The notes: generated from the sequence alone by a model not told the origin. DNA of 64,000 nucleotides from Herbiconiux sp. L3-i23 (GCF_023734115.1 NZ_AP025737.1:1364001-1428000), one strand, 5' to 3'; counted from the stretch's first letter, positions 24,912 through 34,048 are shown. A program made the numbers and translations.

Positions 24912-25547
24912 GTGCCGCAGCAGGATGCCGGGGCCGCCCATCGAGAGGCTGTCGACAGCTTCCGCGGTCGCCCCGCGGCCACCTCCCGCGGTGAGATCGA
25001 GCGCGCGGCGTTCGTCCTGTTCGAGACGTACGGCTTCGGCGACACGACCATTGCGATGATCGCCGCGGAACTCGGCGTATCGCCGCGCACCGTCACCCGC
25101 TACTTCCCGTCGAAGAACGACATCCCTTGGGGGGCCTTCGATGCGACGCTCCCGCGCTTCCATGACATCCTCGCCACGACCCCGGATGATCTGCCGCTGT
25201 GGGCAAGGATCCACGACGGTGTCCTGCGTTTCAACGAGTTCCCGGACGATGCCCGGCCGTCCCACCGCGCCCGTATGAGCCTGATCTTCTCGACGCCGTC
25301 GCTGCAGGCGCATTCGGTGCTGCGCAACGCCCGGTGGAAGGCGGAGATCGAGCGCTTCGTCGTCGGGCAGCTCGGACCCGAAGCAGAAGGGAGCGCCCTG
25401 CCCAACGTCGCCGGTCAGGTCAGCATGGCGCTGGCCACGTCGGCCTACGAGCAGTGGCTCGCCTCCGGCGCCGTCGCGAACAGCGACCTCATCGCCATCA
25501 TGAATCGCTCCATGTCGGCCCTGCGCGACTATCTCCGCGAGACCTGA
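24912..25547 (+). CDS. mftR: TetR-family regulator, MftR-type (copy 2)
   Basis: A 211-aa TetR regulator with the MftR-like HTH: TTIAMIAAELGVSPRTVTRYFPSKNDIPWGAFDATL. The ligand domain has FNEFPDDARPSHRARMSLIFSTPSLQAHSVLRNARWKAEI, which parallels copy 1 (FNAFPDEEIEYHRQRM... ), so the two are paralogues. The GTG start at 24912 follows AGAAGGGA. It is divergent from mftF2-mftD-mftF1 and the transporter and most likely represses that operon. Confidence 0.88.
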   Translation: MPQQDAGAAHREAVDSFRGRPAATSRGEIERAAFVLFETYGFGDTTIAMIAAELGVSPRTVTRYFPSKNDIPWGAFDATLPRFHDILATTPDDLPLWARIHDGVLRFNEFPDDARPSHRARMSLIFSTPSLQAHSVLRNARWKAEIERFVVGQLGPEAEGSALPNVAGQVSMALATSAYEQWLASGAVANSDLIAIMNRSMSALRDYLRET

Positions 25548-25607
25548 CCGGGGGCGAACCGAGATGGAGATGGCGACGAGAATCGCCCTCAAGAAACAGT
25601 CGGGGCA

Positions 25608-25691
25608 CTCAGTCCTCCACCGGTACCGGCGCGATGGGCAGAGTACGGCGCCGCCGTCGATGAACCGCTCCGACCCGGTGCCGTAGGTGGT
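25608..25691 (-). pseudogene. Remnant of an SDR gene 3' end
   Basis: The minus strand encodes TYGTGSERFIDGGAVLCP and then loses frame. With one base restored it would continue ...PVPVEDstop. This matches the last ~28 codons of the SDR fragment at 34224-34589 (TYSTGSEWVIDGGAVLGP, then VPVPMED). The piece is a stranded C-terminus with at least one deletion and no upstream part. Nothing else is visible in the 215-nt gap. Confidence 0.75.
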
Positions 25692-25762
25692 TCGGAGCCG
25701 TGCGCGGACGGTCGATCCCGGCGTTGATCCCGCGGATCGCCGCCCGAGCGCGTCGCTCCGCG

Positions 25763-27154
25763 CTACTCGCAGCCGACCCCGTCGCCGTCCCGGTCGAGCT
25801 TGCGCGAGTATCCGGGCTGGCCGGCGTAGATCGGTGCCGCTCCAGCGGCGCGGACGGCGTCGCAGTTGGCGTAGAAGGCGTCGGCGACCGGTGCCGGGGC
25901 GGGCGCGGGTGCGGTCTGTGCGGGCGGCGCTTCGACGACCGGTGCGGGCGCGGGGGCGACGACGGGCGCCGGCTCGGGCGCCGGCGGTGCGGGGATCGGC
26001 GTGAAGCCCGAGATCGGCGCCATCTCATCCGGGCAGGCGGTGAGCACACGGGCGATCGCGTCGTGCTCGGCCGCCGTCACCCACAGCGAGTAGGTCGCCT
26101 TCACCGCGACCTGTCGTGCGACGTAGGCGCAGCGGAAGGCGCGGTTGGCGGGAAGCCAAGTGGCCGCATCGCCGTCGCCCTTCTGGCTGTTCGCGGGGCC
26201 ATCGACCGCCAGCAGGTTGAGCGGGTCGTTGGCGAGGCTGGTGCGCTGCTCGGCGGTGAGCTGCTGGGCGCCCTTCTGCCACGCGTCGGAGAGCGCGACG
26301 ACGTGGTCGATCTGCACGAGGGTGCTCGTGGTGTTGCCGCGGACGAAGTCGATCGTCGTCGCGGTGTACGGGTCGGCGAGGCGTCCGGTGAGCACCTTGC
26401 AGGGGCCGGACAGTGTTTCGTCGACGAGGTCGCGCTGGAGAATGTCGTTGCGAGTGTCGCATCCGTTGCGGTCGACATCGAGCCACGCCTGCCCGAACTG
26501 CCCGACCCTGTCGTAGCCGGTCTTCGCGGCGCGGCCCTTGATGGGCAGCGTCGCCAAGAGGTCGACCGCCCGCACGGAACTGCTCGGCGCGGTGGCGGCG
26601 ACCGCGATGGCGCCCCCGGCGACCGGCTCGTCGGGGTCGAGCTCGACGGTGGCGGTGGGGGTCGGGGTGGGTGTTTGTGTCGGTCGAGCGGTCTTCGTCG
26701 GGATGGGCGACGCCGTCTCGGTCGAGGTGGCCGCCGCGAGGTCGGCGTCGGCCCGCCCGGTGGTCGCGCCGTAGACGCTGGTGCCGGCGATGACAGTGAC
26801 GAGCGCGCCGGCGAGCACGGCGGCGCCGAGCTTGCGGGTGCCGAGCAGCAGCCACGAGCGGCGTCCGGTCGCCAGTGTGTAGAGGGCGCTGAAAAGCGCG
26901 ACGATGCCGGCGAGAATCAGCAGTCCGCCGATCCCGCTGGAGATGAGGGTGATGATGCCGAAGAGCGCGAAGGCGCCGGCGCCGACCCAGGTGAGGAACG
27001 GGATCCGCGAGACGGCGCCCGACGCTCGTGGTGCGGGAGCGGGTGTGGGTGGCGCGGGGGCGTAGTGCTCGGTCCAAGCGGACCCGTCCCAGTACCGCAG
27101 CCGCTCGTCCTCGTCGGACGCCCTGTACCACCCGGCTTCGGCAGCCATCTCCAC
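25763..27154 (-). CDS. Membrane protein with DUF2510, HNH/DUF1524 nuclease and excalibur domains
   Basis: A 463-aa mosaic. Residues 1-35 are a DUF2510 module (AGWYRASDEDERLRYWDGSAW). About 50-125 contains three hydrophobic segments. A Thr/Pro linker follows (about 150-170). The DUF1524-like HNH core is at about 215-370, with IDHVVALSDAW (catalytic His), NDPLNLLAVDGPANSQKGD and the Trp-Leu-Pro that follows. A Pro/Ala-rich linker leads to a C-terminal excalibur calcium-binding repeat, YSRKLDRDGDGVGCE. The arrangement suggests a surface-exposed or secreted-domain nuclease anchored in the membrane. Its role is unknown (nutrient DNA, competition or defence). Confidence 0.88.
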   Translation of the reverse strand: MEMAAEAGWYRASDEDERLRYWDGSAWTEHYAPAPPTPAPAPRASGAVSRIPFLTWVGAGAFALFGIITLISSGIGGLLILAGIVALFSALYTLATGRRSWLLLGTRKLGAAVLAGALVTVIAGTSVYGATTGRADADLAAATSTETASPIPTKTARPTQTPTPTPTATVELDPDEPVAGGAIAVAATAPSSSVRAVDLLATLPIKGRAAKTGYDRVGQFGQAWLDVDRNGCDTRNDILQRDLVDETLSGPCKVLTGRLADPYTATTIDFVRGNTTSTLVQIDHVVALSDAWQKGAQQLTAEQRTSLANDPLNLLAVDGPANSQKGDGDAATWLPANRAFRCAYVARQVAVKATYSLWVTAAEHDAIARVLTACPDEMAPISGFTPIPAPPAPEPAPVVAPAPAPVVEAPPAQTAPAPAPAPVADAFYANCDAVRAAGAAPIYAGQPGYSRKLDRDGDGVGCE

Positions 27155-28388
27155 CCTCTCGCGCCCCGCCGTCGGAGCAGTCGCGCCACGCTACTGCCGA
27201 GCCCCCGCCCACCCGCCACGGCGCGCCGCCTGGTCATTGAGGAGGGCCGCCAGGCCCGTCGCGAAAAGACGTGACTCGCACTTCCCTTGAGGCCTGGAAC
27301 CCCAGCCGCCCGTTGAGCAAAGCGATACGAAGGCAAGACGCCGGGGCTCCACCTGGTCATTGAGGAGGGCCGCCAGGCCCGTCGCGAAATGACGCGACTC
27401 GCACTTCCATCGAAGCTGAGGGACCCGGGCCGCTCGTTGAGCGAAGCGATACGGAGGCACTGCACCCTTCGTATCGCTCCGCTCAACGGGCGGGCATCTG
27501 GTCATTGAGGAGGGCCGCCAGGCCCGTCGCGAAATGACGCGACTCGCAGACTCCCAAGTCCGGCGCAGGCAGAGACCCGTGTCGCATCGCGACGGTCGCA
27601 GAGCGACCTCCTCAGCGACCAGTGAGACCCGTCGTGCTCCATCTGGTCATTGAGGAGGGCCGCCAGGCCCGTCGCGAAATGACGCGACTCGCAGGTTAGC
27701 TAGTCCGACGCACGCAGAAACCCTGTCGCATCGCGACGGTCGCAGAGCGACCTCCTCAGCGACCAGCGGAACTGAGCTGCTCTGGTCATTGAGGAGGGCC
27801 GCCGGGCCCGTCGCGAAATGACGCAACTCGCAGCTTCCCAAGTCCGGCGCCGCTGTAACTCGTGTCGCATCGCGACGGTTGCAGAGCGACCTCCTCAGCG
27901 ACCAGCGGAACTGAGCTGCTCTGGTCATTGAGGAGGGCCGCCAGGCCCGTGGCAAAATGACGCGACTCGCAGGTTCCCAAGTCCGGCCTCGCTGTAACTC
28001 GTGTCGCATCGCGACGGTTGCAGAGCGACCTCCTCAGCGACCAGTGCAACTGAGCTGCCTCTGGTCATTGAGGAGGGCCGCCAGGCCCGTCGCGATATGA
28101 CGCGACTCGCAGGTTCCCCTGGTCCGGCACACGCAGAAACTCGTGTCGCATCGCGACGGTCGCAGAGCGCCCTCCTCAGCGACCAGCGGAACCCGACCGC
28201 CCGTTGAGCGAAGCGATACGAAGGCACCCTCGCGCCTTCGTATCGCTCCTCTCAACGGGCGGGCATCTGGTCATTGAGGAGGGCCGCCAGGCCCGTCGCG
28301 AAATGACGGGACTCGCAGATTCCCCCGTCCGGCGATGATGAAACCTTTGTCGCATCGCGACGGGCCTGGCGGCCCTCCTCAGCGACCA
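27155..28388. repeat. Array of ~140-bp palindromic repeat units
   Basis: Eight copies of a block beginning GGTCATTGAGGAGGGCCGCC start at 27232, 27355, 27500, 27645, 27784, 27923, 28063 and 28269. Copies 3-7 are spaced 139-145 nt apart. Most units contain, about 60 nt after the first block, its imperfect inverse (GTCGCATCGCGACGGTCGCAGAGCGACCTCCTCAGCGACC), so each can fold into a long stem-loop. Between them is a semi-conserved piece around TTCCCAAGTCCGGC. REP-like CGTTGAGC(G/A)AAGCGATACG elements are interspersed at 27310, 27436 and 28202. Reading frames through the area are repeat-encoded artefacts. A hybrid inverse copy at about 28350-28388 closes the array. Confidence 0.85.
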
Positions 28389-29212
28389 GCCGGCATCACC
28401 GCCCGGTGCTCGGCCCTCGCCGGCGCCACGATCGTCGCCCGCCGACCCGACTCGTCCGGCTCCGAGTCCCGGCCGAGGATCAGCGTGCGAGCTTCGCCAT
28501 GCCGGTGCCAGATGCTCGCCGTCCACGCGCAGAGGACCGCGTCGAGCAAGTCCTCCCGATGCTTGTATACGCGGTCGCTCAGCGGCGACGGCTCCGAAAC
28601 CAACGCGGCAGTGACCGGGTGACTCATCAGATCGACCGGCGGATCCGCATCCCGCAGCGTCGCCACTCGTTGAATCAACTCATCGCAGATCGCGGCCCGA
28701 GTCACTCGACTCTCCGCGGGCGACAACTTCGGATCGCGCCCTTTGTACCGCGGCTTGCGTTCGTCGTAGCCGAGCTCGGGCATCCCGACGATCGTGGTGC
28801 TCGGATAGCACTCGAACATGACGAGCTCGTCGGCGGCCGAGACGCGAGTGCCGTCGGTGTACGCGATCCCCGCACTCTCGAGCCGCTCCCGCAGCGCCAC
28901 ACCGCTCAACCACCCGAGCCCCGGATGCGACGGATACGCGGAGAACCCCCACCGCCCATACCGTCGACCGACCTCGCGTTCGCACTCCCGCATAATCCTC
29001 GGCGCATTGTGAACCACGAGCGGCCCGTCGGCGGCGACGACCGCGCCCCCGGCCATCCGTTCAGTGATCCACTCGGCGACCTCATCCACGCCGCGGGCCC
29101 ACCCCGCATCGATCACGACGCCGCGCTCATCGATCACCACGAGACCCGACTCATTCGCCGGCCGCGCGGCGGACCCGACACCCCACGCGAGGTCGACACC
29201 GAAGTACTGCAC
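28379..29212 (-). CDS. DUF429 protein (predicted RNase H-like nuclease)
   Basis: A 277-aa member of DUF429, a family predicted to have an RNase H-like fold. The N-terminal VDLAWG carries the first acidic residue, VAADGPLVVH the second, and KHREDLLDAVLCAWTA near the C-terminus contains the usual ED-LDA motif. The GTG at 29212 is preferred because GAGG lies 7 nt upstream. A GTG at 29218 is also open. The stop codon TGA at 28381-28379 is supplied by the flanking palindromic repeat (CGCTGAGGAGG), so the last residues PAGR are repeat-derived. Function is unproven. Confidence 0.82.
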   Translation of the reverse strand: MQYFGVDLAWGVGSAARPANESGLVVIDERGVVIDAGWARGVDEVAEWITERMAGGAVVAADGPLVVHNAPRIMRECEREVGRRYGRWGFSAYPSHPGLGWLSGVALRERLESAGIAYTDGTRVSAADELVMFECYPSTTIVGMPELGYDERKPRYKGRDPKLSPAESRVTRAAICDELIQRVATLRDADPPVDLMSHPVTAALVSEPSPLSDRVYKHREDLLDAVLCAWTASIWHRHGEARTLILGRDSEPDESGRRATIVAPARAEHRAVMPAGR

Positions 29213-29284
29213 CCACACACCTCAGCACACTGATCTGCGGTTCGAGGCGGCGGAGGGCGTGCCGGGTGTGGGATCGTGGCCACC

Positions 29285-30868
29285 ATGACCGATGCCATCA
29301 CGTCACCCGCGGGTCTCACCCCCGACGAGGGCGAGCGGGTCGAGGCGGCGGCGTCGGCGGGCACCTTCATCGGTCGCCGCGACGGCAGCGTCGCCGTGTG
29401 GAAGGGCATCCGCTACGCCGAAGCCCCGGTCGGACCGCTGCGGTGGCGAGCCCCGCGTCCGGCTCCGGCAGCCGCCGAACCGGTCACGGCTTTGGCTTTC
29501 GGCAACGCGTCGCCGCAGGAGCTCGTGCCCGAGATGCACCTCGGCGAGGGCGTCGCGCTCAGCGAGGACTGCCTCTTTCTCAACGTGTGGAGCCCATCCG
29601 CATCACTGCCGAGCAACTCCGACCCGGCGCCCGCACGCCCGGTGATGGTGTGGATCCATGGCGGCGCCTACACCTACGGCGCGGCGAGCCAGCCCGTCTA
29701 CGACGGCGCTGCCCTCGCCTCCATCGGCGATGTCGTCATCGTGACCGTGAACTACCGGCTCGGCGCGCTCGGCTACCTCGACCTCACTTCCTTCGCCACC
29801 GACACCGAGCAGTTCGACTCGAATCTCGCGCTGCGCGACGTGCTGCTCGCACTCGAGTGGGTGCGCGACAACATCGCGGCCTTCGGCGGCGACCCCGACG
29901 CGGTCACCGTATTCGGCGAGAGCGCCGGCGCCGGCATGATCACCGCCCTGCTCGCGACCCCCAGCGCCGAGGGCCTGTTTCACCGGGCGATCGCCGAGAG
30001 CTCGCCCGCGTCGTCGATGTACGGGCCTGCCCGCTCGAAGCTCGTCGCCGAGCATTTCCTCGCCGAGGCGCGGATGGGTGAGGGCCCGATCGGTGAGGTG
30101 CGGTCGATGCCCGTGTCGGCGATCGTCGAGGCCGCGACCCGGGTGTACAGCTCGGTGCCGAGCGAGTCGCCGGGCCTGCTCGCCTTCGCGCCCGTGGTCG
30201 ACGGCGACCTGCTTCCCGAACATCCCATCACGGTGCTGCATCAGGGGCGCGGCCTGCCGGTGCCGCTGATCATCGGCACGAATCACGATGAGGCGACGCT
30301 GTTCAAGTTCATGAAGTCGCCGCTGATGCCGATCACCCCGGCGGCGATCACGACGATGATGCAGCGGCTCGCGTCCGAAAACCCTGATGCGGTGCTGCCG
30401 TCGCGCGAGCAGCTGCTCGGCGCGTACGAGGGGGTGCGGTCGCGGGCGGTCGGGCTCGGAATCGCGCGGGACATCGGATTCCGGATGCCGACCGTCTGGC
30501 TCGTCGAGGGCCACTCGACCATCGCGCCGACCTACCTGTACCGGTTCGACTGGGCGACACCGATGCTGCGCCTGATCGGCATGGCGGCGGCGCACGCGAC
30601 CGAGTTGCCGTACGTCTGGGGCAACCTCGACTCCAATCGCCGCGACTACACGTTCGCGCTCGGCGGCCGCCGCACGGGCGAGGAGATCTCGGACCGGATG
30701 ACCCAGTGGTGGACCTCCTTCGCCGCGACCGGCACCCCGGGATCGGAGTGGCCGTCGTACGACGCCGACCGGGCGAGCCTCGTGATCGACCGCACCGACC
30801 GCGTGGAGCACGACCTCGACGCGGGCCTGCGCAAGGGCTGGGGCGACGCGGTCCTCAGCTTCACCTGA
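29285..30868 (+). CDS. Carboxylesterase type B
   Basis: A 527-aa alpha/beta-hydrolase of the type-B carboxylesterase family. FKGIRYAEAP-like VWKGIRYAEAPVGPLRWR is near residue 37-54, the disulphide-loop region CLFLNVWSP, the oxyanion-hole MVWIHGGAYTYG, the nucleophile elbow VTVFGESAGAGM, the acid in TNHDEATLF and His in AAHATELPYVWGN. No signal peptide is apparent, so it is likely cytoplasmic. It hydrolyses carboxylic esters and the specific substrate is not predictable. The ATG at 29285 is chosen over the GTG at 29276 without a strong ribosome site for either. Confidence 0.9.
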   Translation: MTDAITSPAGLTPDEGERVEAAASAGTFIGRRDGSVAVWKGIRYAEAPVGPLRWRAPRPAPAAAEPVTALAFGNASPQELVPEMHLGEGVALSEDCLFLNVWSPSASLPSNSDPAPARPVMVWIHGGAYTYGAASQPVYDGAALASIGDVVIVTVNYRLGALGYLDLTSFATDTEQFDSNLALRDVLLALEWVRDNIAAFGGDPDAVTVFGESAGAGMITALLATPSAEGLFHRAIAESSPASSMYGPARSKLVAEHFLAEARMGEGPIGEVRSMPVSAIVEAATRVYSSVPSESPGLLAFAPVVDGDLLPEHPITVLHQGRGLPVPLIIGTNHDEATLFKFMKSPLMPITPAAITTMMQRLASENPDAVLPSREQLLGAYEGVRSRAVGLGIARDIGFRMPTVWLVEGHSTIAPTYLYRFDWATPMLRLIGMAAAHATELPYVWGNLDSNRRDYTFALGGRRTGEEISDRMTQWWTSFAATGTPGSEWPSYDADRASLVIDRTDRVEHDLDAGLRKGWGDAVLSFT

Positions 30869-30884
30869 CCCGCGCCCGCCCGCC

Positions 30885-31013
30885 CGTTGAGCGCAGCGAT
30901 ACGAAGGGACGCACTGCCTCCGTATCGCTTCGCTCAACGAGCGGTGGGCTCACCCGCCCGTTGAGCGCAGCGATACGAAGGGACACACTGCTTCCGTATC
31001 GCTTCGCTCAACG
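30885..31013. terminator. Two tandem REP-type hairpins between convergent genes
   Basis: Two nearly identical inverted repeats, 30885-30939 and 30959-31013, each pair CGTTGAGCGCAGCGATACG with CGTATCGCTTCGCTCAACG around a ~17-nt loop. They separate the esterase gene (+) from the MmyB-type regulator (-) and probably act as a bidirectional terminator. They belong to the dispersed REP-like family of this genome. Confidence 0.65.
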
Positions 31014-31020
31014 ACCGGGG

Positions 31021-31866
31021 TCAGCCCACGGACCCCATGCGCTGCTCGCCGATGACGGACAGCAGCTGCAGCTTCTCGTAGCTCTCGGTGCCGGGCGTCG
31101 CGGTGAACACGAGCAGCGAGTGCCCCTGCTCCTCGTCGAGCAGCACCTGGCATTGCACTTCGATGACCCCGACCTCGGGATGCATCACCCGCTTCTCCCG
31201 CGCATGCACCGCGTTGATCTCGTGCGCCGCCCACAGCTCGGCGAATTCGGGACTGCGCTCCAGGAGGTCCTCGGCCATGGCGGCGGCGCGGGATCCGCGT
31301 CCGTGCTGGGCCGCGATGGACCGGAGCCCGGCGGTGAACCCACGTGACAGGGCGGCCTGATCCTCCACCGGATACGCCGCGCGCGCGTCGGGGTCGACGA
31401 ACCACCGGTATCCGACGCTGCGTCGGAACCCCTCGTGCCGGGTCTCGTCGCCGAACAGCGCCCGCGCTGCGGCGGTCTGGATGAGCGTCTCGCCGAGGTC
31501 GTTCATGACCTGGGCGGGAGTGTCGGCGAGCCGGTCGAGGATGCGCATCAGGCCGGGTGAGACGTGGTCGCTGCGCGGACCGCGGGCGGGCGCGTTCTGC
31601 CCGGCGAGGCGGAACAGGTGGTCGCGTTCTTCGAGGCTGAGCCGCAGCCCCCGCGAGATCGCGGAGAGCATCTGCTCCGACGGCTGCGGCCCGCGCTGCT
31701 GCTCGAGCCGGCTGTAGTAGTCGACCGACATGTCGCTGAGCGCCGCGACCTCTTCGCGTCGCAGCCCGGCGGTGCGGCGGCGAGCGCCCCGCCCCAGCCC
31801 CACATCTTCGGGCTGCAGCGCTTCGCGTCGGCGCCGCAAGAAGTCGGCGAGCTGTTCACGATCCAT
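31021..31866 (-). CDS. MmyB-like XRE-family transcriptional regulator
   Basis: A 281-aa regulator. The N-terminal helix-turn-helix is in TAGLRREEVAALSDMSVDYYSRLEQQRGPQPSEQML, the wording typical of the MmyB family. A C-terminal PAS-like MmyB domain contains VGYRWFVDPDARAAYP, ELWAAHEINAVHAREKRVMHPEVG and LLVFTATPGTES. Fatty-acid or hydrophobic ligands have been seen in this domain in relatives. It lies 62 nt downstream of an SDR gene on the same strand and probably controls that unit. Confidence 0.9.
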   Translation of the reverse strand: MDREQLADFLRRRREALQPEDVGLGRGARRRTAGLRREEVAALSDMSVDYYSRLEQQRGPQPSEQMLSAISRGLRLSLEERDHLFRLAGQNAPARGPRSDHVSPGLMRILDRLADTPAQVMNDLGETLIQTAAARALFGDETRHEGFRRSVGYRWFVDPDARAAYPVEDQAALSRGFTAGLRSIAAQHGRGSRAAAMAEDLLERSPEFAELWAAHEINAVHAREKRVMHPEVGVIEVQCQVLLDEEQGHSLLVFTATPGTESYEKLQLLSVIGEQRMGSVG

Positions 31867-31928
31867 GCGACGAGTCTGCGGGGTACGCGGCGCGCGTGCC
31901 AGGGACCCGGAATCCCTGGGTGCCGCGG

Positions 31929-32867
31929 TCACGAGGCGACGACCACGCCGGAGAGCCGTTCGGAAAGCTGCCAGACGCGGCGCGCATCCGCCTCGCTGCG
32001 CAGCCGCGAGTACATCGCCTGCTCGGCGGGAGCGCCGCCGAGGTGCCCCAGACCGCGCGGCCCGTAGAGCTGTCCGCCCTTGGCGTCGGGGCTTGTCGCG
32101 GCGAGTACGGCGGGCAGCGCGGCCGATTCGGGGGTGCCGAGCAGGATGCGGTGGCGCGAGAGCCAGCTGATCACTCTCCACTCTGTGGTGACGCTCGGGC
32201 GTCCCATCTGCGGTTGCGCGGCGAGCAGGTTGGTGGGGGAGACGCCCGGGTGCGAGAGGTTGCTGCGGATGCCCCACCCGCCCGCCGCGCTGAGCCGATC
32301 GAGTTCTGCAGCGAAGAGGCCGAAGGCGATCTTCGACGAGCCGTACGCACGCCCCGCGTTGTAGCTGTTCTGCCAGTTGATGTCGTCCCAGTTGATGGCG
32401 CCCGTGTTGGCGGCGATGCTCACCTGGCTCGTGACGTGGGCGCGGCCCGCCTTGAGCAGCGGCAGCAGTGAGCCGACGAGCGCGAAGTGTCCGAGATGGT
32501 TGGTGGCGAACTGCAGCTCGAACCCGTCGACGGTCACCTGCCGCGTCGGCGGGGTCATCACTCCGGCGTTGTTGATGAGGATGTCGACCGGTCGCCCGTC
32601 GCGGAGGAGTTCGTCGGCGAAACCGCGGACCGACGCGAGCGACGACAGGTCCATCGTGCGAACCTCGATCCTCGCGCCGGCGACGTCGTCGCGGATGCGG
32701 CGGGCAGCATCCTGCCCCTTCTTCTCGTTGCGGACGGGCATGAGCACGTCGGCACCGGCGCGCGCGAGTCGCGAGGCGACGCGCAGCCCGATGCCGTCGC
32801 TGGCGCCGGTGACGATCGCGAGCTTTCCGCTGAGGTTGAGAACGGTGATGTCGATGTTCTTCGGCAT
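31929..32867 (-). CDS. SDR family oxidoreductase (retinol-dehydrogenase-like)
   Basis: A 312-aa short-chain dehydrogenase. It has [42 protein letters not shown] and AYGSSKIAF (YxxxK). Its length and the [16 protein letters not shown] block match the retinol dehydrogenase/protochlorophyllide-reductase-like subgroup found with MmyB regulators in actinobacteria. The ATG at 32867 follows GGAGGATCCTC. The pair with the downstream regulator suggests substrate-induced expression. Confidence 0.9.
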   Translation of the reverse strand: MPKNIDITVLNLSGKLAIVTGASDGIGLRVASRLARAGADVLMPVRNEKKGQDAARRIRDDVAGARIEVRTMDLSSLASVRGFADELLRDGRPVDILINNAGVMTPPTRQVTVDGFELQFATNHLGHFALVGSLLPLLKAGRAHVTSQVSIAANTGAINWDDINWQNSYNAGRAYGSSKIAFGLFAAELDRLSAAGGWGIRSNLSHPGVSPTNLLAAQPQMGRPSVTTEWRVISWLSRHRILLGTPESAALPAVLAATSPDAKGGQLYGPRGLGHLGGAPAEQAMYSRLRSEADARRVWQLSERLSGVVVAS

Positions 32868-33043
32868 GAGGATCCTCCAGATGTGTTGGTTCCTCCACAT
32901 TCGCGTCGATCTGCGGCGGCGTTCAGGCCGCAGTTACCCACGGATCGCCGATCCCTGCCTCCGCCTTCCCGTTCACGCGTTGAGCGAAGCGATACGAAGG
33001 GTACGCCGGCCTCCGCACTGCGGCGCGGGGCGAGCGGTCCGAA

Positions 33044-34048
33044 TTACTGCGTAGACGTAGCGACTCCGACGGTGCGCTCGCCCTCGCGCTCATGGACATA
33101 CCGCCGAAGGTTCCTGAAATAGCGCCCGTAGGCCACGACGAGGAACACGATTGCCACGACCAGGAGCGAGACCGAGATCACGTTCAGCAGGTCCGGCTCG
33201 TCGTCACTCAGGATCCGCGGAAGCTGCAGCGGAAACTGCGCACCGAAGATCAGTCCGAACAGCCACGCCTGCACCGGAAGCAGGCGCTGCATGCCCGACG
33301 CGTAGGCATCTGCTCGCTCGAGCTCGTCGGGAGTGAGCGATTCGTTCTTGCCCGAGAGAACTCGCCGCTGCACGCGCTTGCTCAGGCCGAAGGATCCGTG
33401 CGTCGTGGCGCGAACAGCCTGCGACCCCTCGTAGACGGGGAGGAAGAGCGAACTTCCCGCTGCGAGCATGACGATGGCGAGGACGAACCAGCCCGTGTCG
33501 AGGAGGTCGCCGGGGTTGCCGTCGCCGACGGCGAAGTTCAGTCCGACGGCGATCGTCACGCCGATGACGAGTCCGATGCCTGCTCCGAAGCTGACGTTGC
33601 GGGCCACCCGCCGGGCGCTCAAGCGGACGACCCCGGTGCCGCCTCCGTCCCGGGGCGGCAGCGCCGTCTTCTGGAGGTGATTGGCGATCGCGTACAACGC
33701 GGCGGTGGCGGCCGCCGAGCCGACGACCTGCGCGATGACGAGCCACACAGGGAGGGCGCCGAGGACGGACGCGGTGATGAGAGCGGCGGCTCCGATGATC
33801 TGAATCGCGGTCACGATGACGAGCCAGCGGCGGAACTGCGTGGCGCCGTCGCCGCGGAACGGATCGGAGGGCCAGTACTGCCACTGGGAGCCGAATGTCA
33901 CGGGAGGCAATGCCATCGCGAGACCGGCGCAGAGGGTGACGAAGAGCCAGCCGGCGCCCTGGAACTCGCGGATCGAGGCGAGCGGGATGAGCAGGGTCGT
34001 GCCGACGACGAGCACGGCGACGAGCGCGAAGTAGAGGAAACGCAGCAT
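33044..34048 (-). CDS. Multi-spanning membrane protein, function unknown
   Basis: A 334-aa protein with about seven to eight hydrophobic segments. The pattern starts FLYFALVAVLVVGTTLLIPL and includes WLVIVTAIQIIGAAALITASVLGALPVWLVIAQVV. A middle region FGLSKRVQRRVLSGKNESLTPDELERADAYA is cytosolic and charged. It resembles nothing I can name. It is flanked by single half-REP elements and is not obviously in an operon. The ATG at 34048 begins MLRFLYFALVAV. Confidence 0.6.
   Translation of the reverse strand: MLRFLYFALVAVLVVGTTLLIPLASIREFQGAGWLFVTLCAGLAMALPPVTFGSQWQYWPSDPFRGDGATQFRRWLVIVTAIQIIGAAALITASVLGALPVWLVIAQVVGSAAATAALYAIANHLQKTALPPRDGGGTGVVRLSARRVARNVSFGAGIGLVIGVTIAVGLNFAVGDGNPGDLLDTGWFVLAIVMLAAGSSLFLPVYEGSQAVRATTHGSFGLSKRVQRRVLSGKNESLTPDELERADAYASGMQRLLPVQAWLFGLIFGAQFPLQLPRILSDDEPDLLNVISVSLLVVAIVFLVVAYGRYFRNLRRYVHEREGERTVGVATSTQ

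Noticed and set aside
25700-27274. Long plus-strand frame (524 codons) over the HNH gene
   Set aside because: It is antisense to the DUF2510/HNH/excalibur gene, which has clear domains. The plus-strand product is Gly/Arg/Val-biased with no motif.
27155-28388. CRISPR-like array
   Set aside because: The units are ~140 nt, palindromic and share similar spacers. There are no short direct repeats with unique ~30-nt spacers and no cas genes nearby.
29603-30937. Long minus-strand frame opposite the carboxylesterase
   Set aside because: Low-complexity His/Arg/Gly product. The plus strand carries an intact esterase with catalytic motifs.
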